NCBI GenBank assembly: GCA_900546005.1
Contig: URBJ01000002.1
Location: forward strand, 1-54,388
Source: an uncultured Alistipes sp.
GTDB lineage: Bacteria > Bacteroidota > Bacteroidia > Bacteroidales > Rikenellaceae
Length of the DNA stretch: 54,388 nt
Direction: 5' to 3'
Shown here: positions 53,386-54,388 of the stretch, in pieces
Layout of the letters: every line of letters begins with the position of its first letter
Position numbering within the stretch: the stretch's first letter is position 1
Made by a program: the position numbers and the translations under genes
The notes under the pieces: generated by a model
The model's database searches: none
The model's input: only the letters and a program-made list of their open reading frames with translations
What the model was told of the DNA's origin: nothing

Positions 53386-53430
53386 TGCGGCGCGTCGAGG
53401 TCCATGTATAACGGATCCAGACGCGCCGCA
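53386..53430. repeat. G+C-rich hairpin after the PCMD gene
   Basis: TGCGGCGCGTC at 53386-53396 pairs with its complement at 53420-53430; inner GGTCC and GGATCC can extend the stem. No T-run on the minus side, so it is an imperfect terminator candidate or an mRNA-end structure. Confidence 0.5.
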
Positions 53431-53482
53431 CGCTTTCCATTCGGATTATCTGATGCTCCGACGATTGACGCCGGAGATCGCT

Positions 53483-54388
53483 TTATTCTTCGTAGTCGTA
53501 GACCAGTTCGAAATCGTCGATCCACATTTCGCTGTCTCGGCTGCCGATGTAGTAGTCACCGTAGCGCGAAGCCGAACATACGATGACAAGATGCGTGGGA
53601 ACAGTATGGGTTGTGTTGTAATCCAACTTGATGGTGAACTGTTGCCACTCGGCGATCGATTCGGTGAGTACCATCTCTCCATAGGCGACCACAGCCGGAC
53701 TCTTCGGATTGAAGAATGTGTTCGGGTCGCGCGTATCGATACAGATCGGAACCTCGTCTGTGCCTACCTGTTTGTTGCCGTCCTCTTTTTCGCACACGCC
53801 GTACTCTTCGGGGGTCCATGTTCCCAGTGCCATATAGACGATTCCATTGTCTGGGTCGCCTTTGGCAATCGTTACGCCCGGCGGCTGCGTTGTGCCGACG
53901 TCCGTAATAGCGCCGCGGTTGTATTTGATCCAACCTTTGAGGGCCGTGGGGCGCAGGGTGTAGGGACGTCCGAAACCGACGATTCCGTTTGTGCCTCGTG
54001 TCCCGACATACTGTCCGATGAAGAGGTTACCCGCAGCCAATCTTCCGATACCGGCGATACCGGCCAGCTTCGACTGGAGGTGAGCCGCGTACGTACCCGG
54101 ACTGCCCGGACGTTTGTCGGTGGTAGAGCTGGTGAGGGTTGCTCCTGCAATTGCAGCTCCCGGATTACCCGTTCCCCAGTAGGAGCTCTCCTTGGACGGT
54201 CCGGGGTAGACGATATCTTTCTCCGTGCACCACGTTTCGAAATCTCCGTTGGTCAGCACCGATTCCGGATCGGTCTTCAGCGTGACGATTTCCGTCTCGT
54301 TTTCATTGTAATTGCGGTGGAAACGGCTTTTGATTTCATTGGTAATATGCGGAATGACCTGCACGGTGCCTCCGCCGAAATCTCCGCG
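53483..54388 (-). CDS. PCMD domain protein (putative carbohydrate metabolism), partial
   Basis: At least 301 residues; the frame is open to the window end, so the N terminus is missing. The C-terminal domain matches PCMD: VLTNGDFETWCTEKD, KESSYWGTGNPGA, TDKRPGSPGTYAAHLQSK, AAGNLFIGQYVG, the carbohydrate-binding-module-like PTALKGWIKYNRG, and a final SRYGDYYIGSRDSEMWIDDFELVYD. PCMD proteins are lipoproteins or secreted proteins in Bacteroidota glycan loci, with sugar binding suspected but activity unproven. A GTG at 54362-54364 is only an internal codon. Confidence 0.82.
   Translation of the reverse strand, partial: RGDFGGGTVQVIPHITNEIKSRFHRNYNENETEIVTLKTDPESVLTNGDFETWCTEKDIVYPGPSKESSYWGTGNPGAAIAGATLTSSTTDKRPGSPGTYAAHLQSKLAGIAGIGRLAAGNLFIGQYVGTRGTNGIVGFGRPYTLRPTALKGWIKYNRGAITDVGTTQPPGVTIAKGDPDNGIVYMALGTWTPEEYGVCEKEDGNKQVGTDEVPICIDTRDPNTFFNPKSPAVVAYGEMVLTESIAEWQQFTIKLDYNTTHTVPTHLVIVCSASRYGDYYIGSRDSEMWIDDFELVYDYEE

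Larger units (their letters stand above)
53167..53482. other. intergenic region with operator-like and hairpin elements
   Basis: Holds the DUF1080 promoter and its palindrome (53220-53235), and a G+C-rich hairpin at 53386-53430 about 50 bases past the PCMD stop. No gene in the remaining bases. Confidence 0.55.

Overview
The window reads as chromosomal DNA from a Bacteroidota (Bacteroidales) gut-type bacterium, most likely Alistipes or another member of the Rikenellaceae. The phylum call rests on several things visible here: the rpmB-rpmG-DUF4295-ftsY block, a DpsL-type thioferritin, DUF3127, a PCMD-family lipoprotein gene, a GH20 hexosaminidase with a Bacteroidales-type architecture, and the recurrent promoter element TAnnTTTG upstream of nearly every transcription unit. 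The genus is an inference from overall gene content and moderate G+C. I found no rRNA, tRNA, CRISPR array, insertion sequence or phage module. There are about 45 genes, mostly in short transcription units, with many clear intrinsic terminators.

Region by region. 1-9 kb: ribosomal proteins L28 and L33, DUF4295 and ftsY on the minus strand, a secreted GH20 enzyme, dpsL, an ArsC/Spx-like protein, ribH, a membrane-anchored TPR protein, then recF overlapping a DUF721 gene. 9-18 kb: an MsbA-like ABC exporter, an FKBP lipoprotein, nhaA, an agmatinase-family gene, a candidate small RNA, pdxB converging on mqnC, a 2[4Fe-4S] ferredoxin and an M20 amidohydrolase. 18-28 kb: a minus-strand run of glutaminyl cyclase, metH and metF, then serS and cinA. 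27.8-32 kb: two lipoproteins of unknown function (one with a single-base frameshift), pyrD and plsY.

32.4-39.3 kb is the most accessory-looking part and the best candidate for an undescribed system. It holds, all on the plus strand, a lipoprotein flavodoxin fused to a cyclophilin-like domain, an AraC-family regulator, an exported tandem carboxymuconolactone-decarboxylase-like protein with a C-terminal ABM-like domain, a TonB-dependent receptor and an exported DUF362 protein. Four of the five products carry export signals, which suggests an envelope redox or uptake module.

39.4-49 kb: miaB, an EEP-family nuclease, a cyclophilin gene followed by a DUF3127 gene whose product ends in an SSB-like acidic tip, a GNAT-fold protein divergent from a 998-residue protein that joins receiver-like domains to a PEP-synthase-type ATP-grasp domain, and a double-ATPase ABC protein. 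49-54.4 kb: a signal-less ApbE, a two-helix membrane protein and a Tat-exported Gfo/Idh/MocA oxidoreductase on one minus-strand unit, preceded by a secreted double-DUF1080 (3-keto-glycoside hydrolase family) protein and a PCMD protein cut by the window end. These last genes fit glycan or glycoside oxidation outside the cytoplasm.
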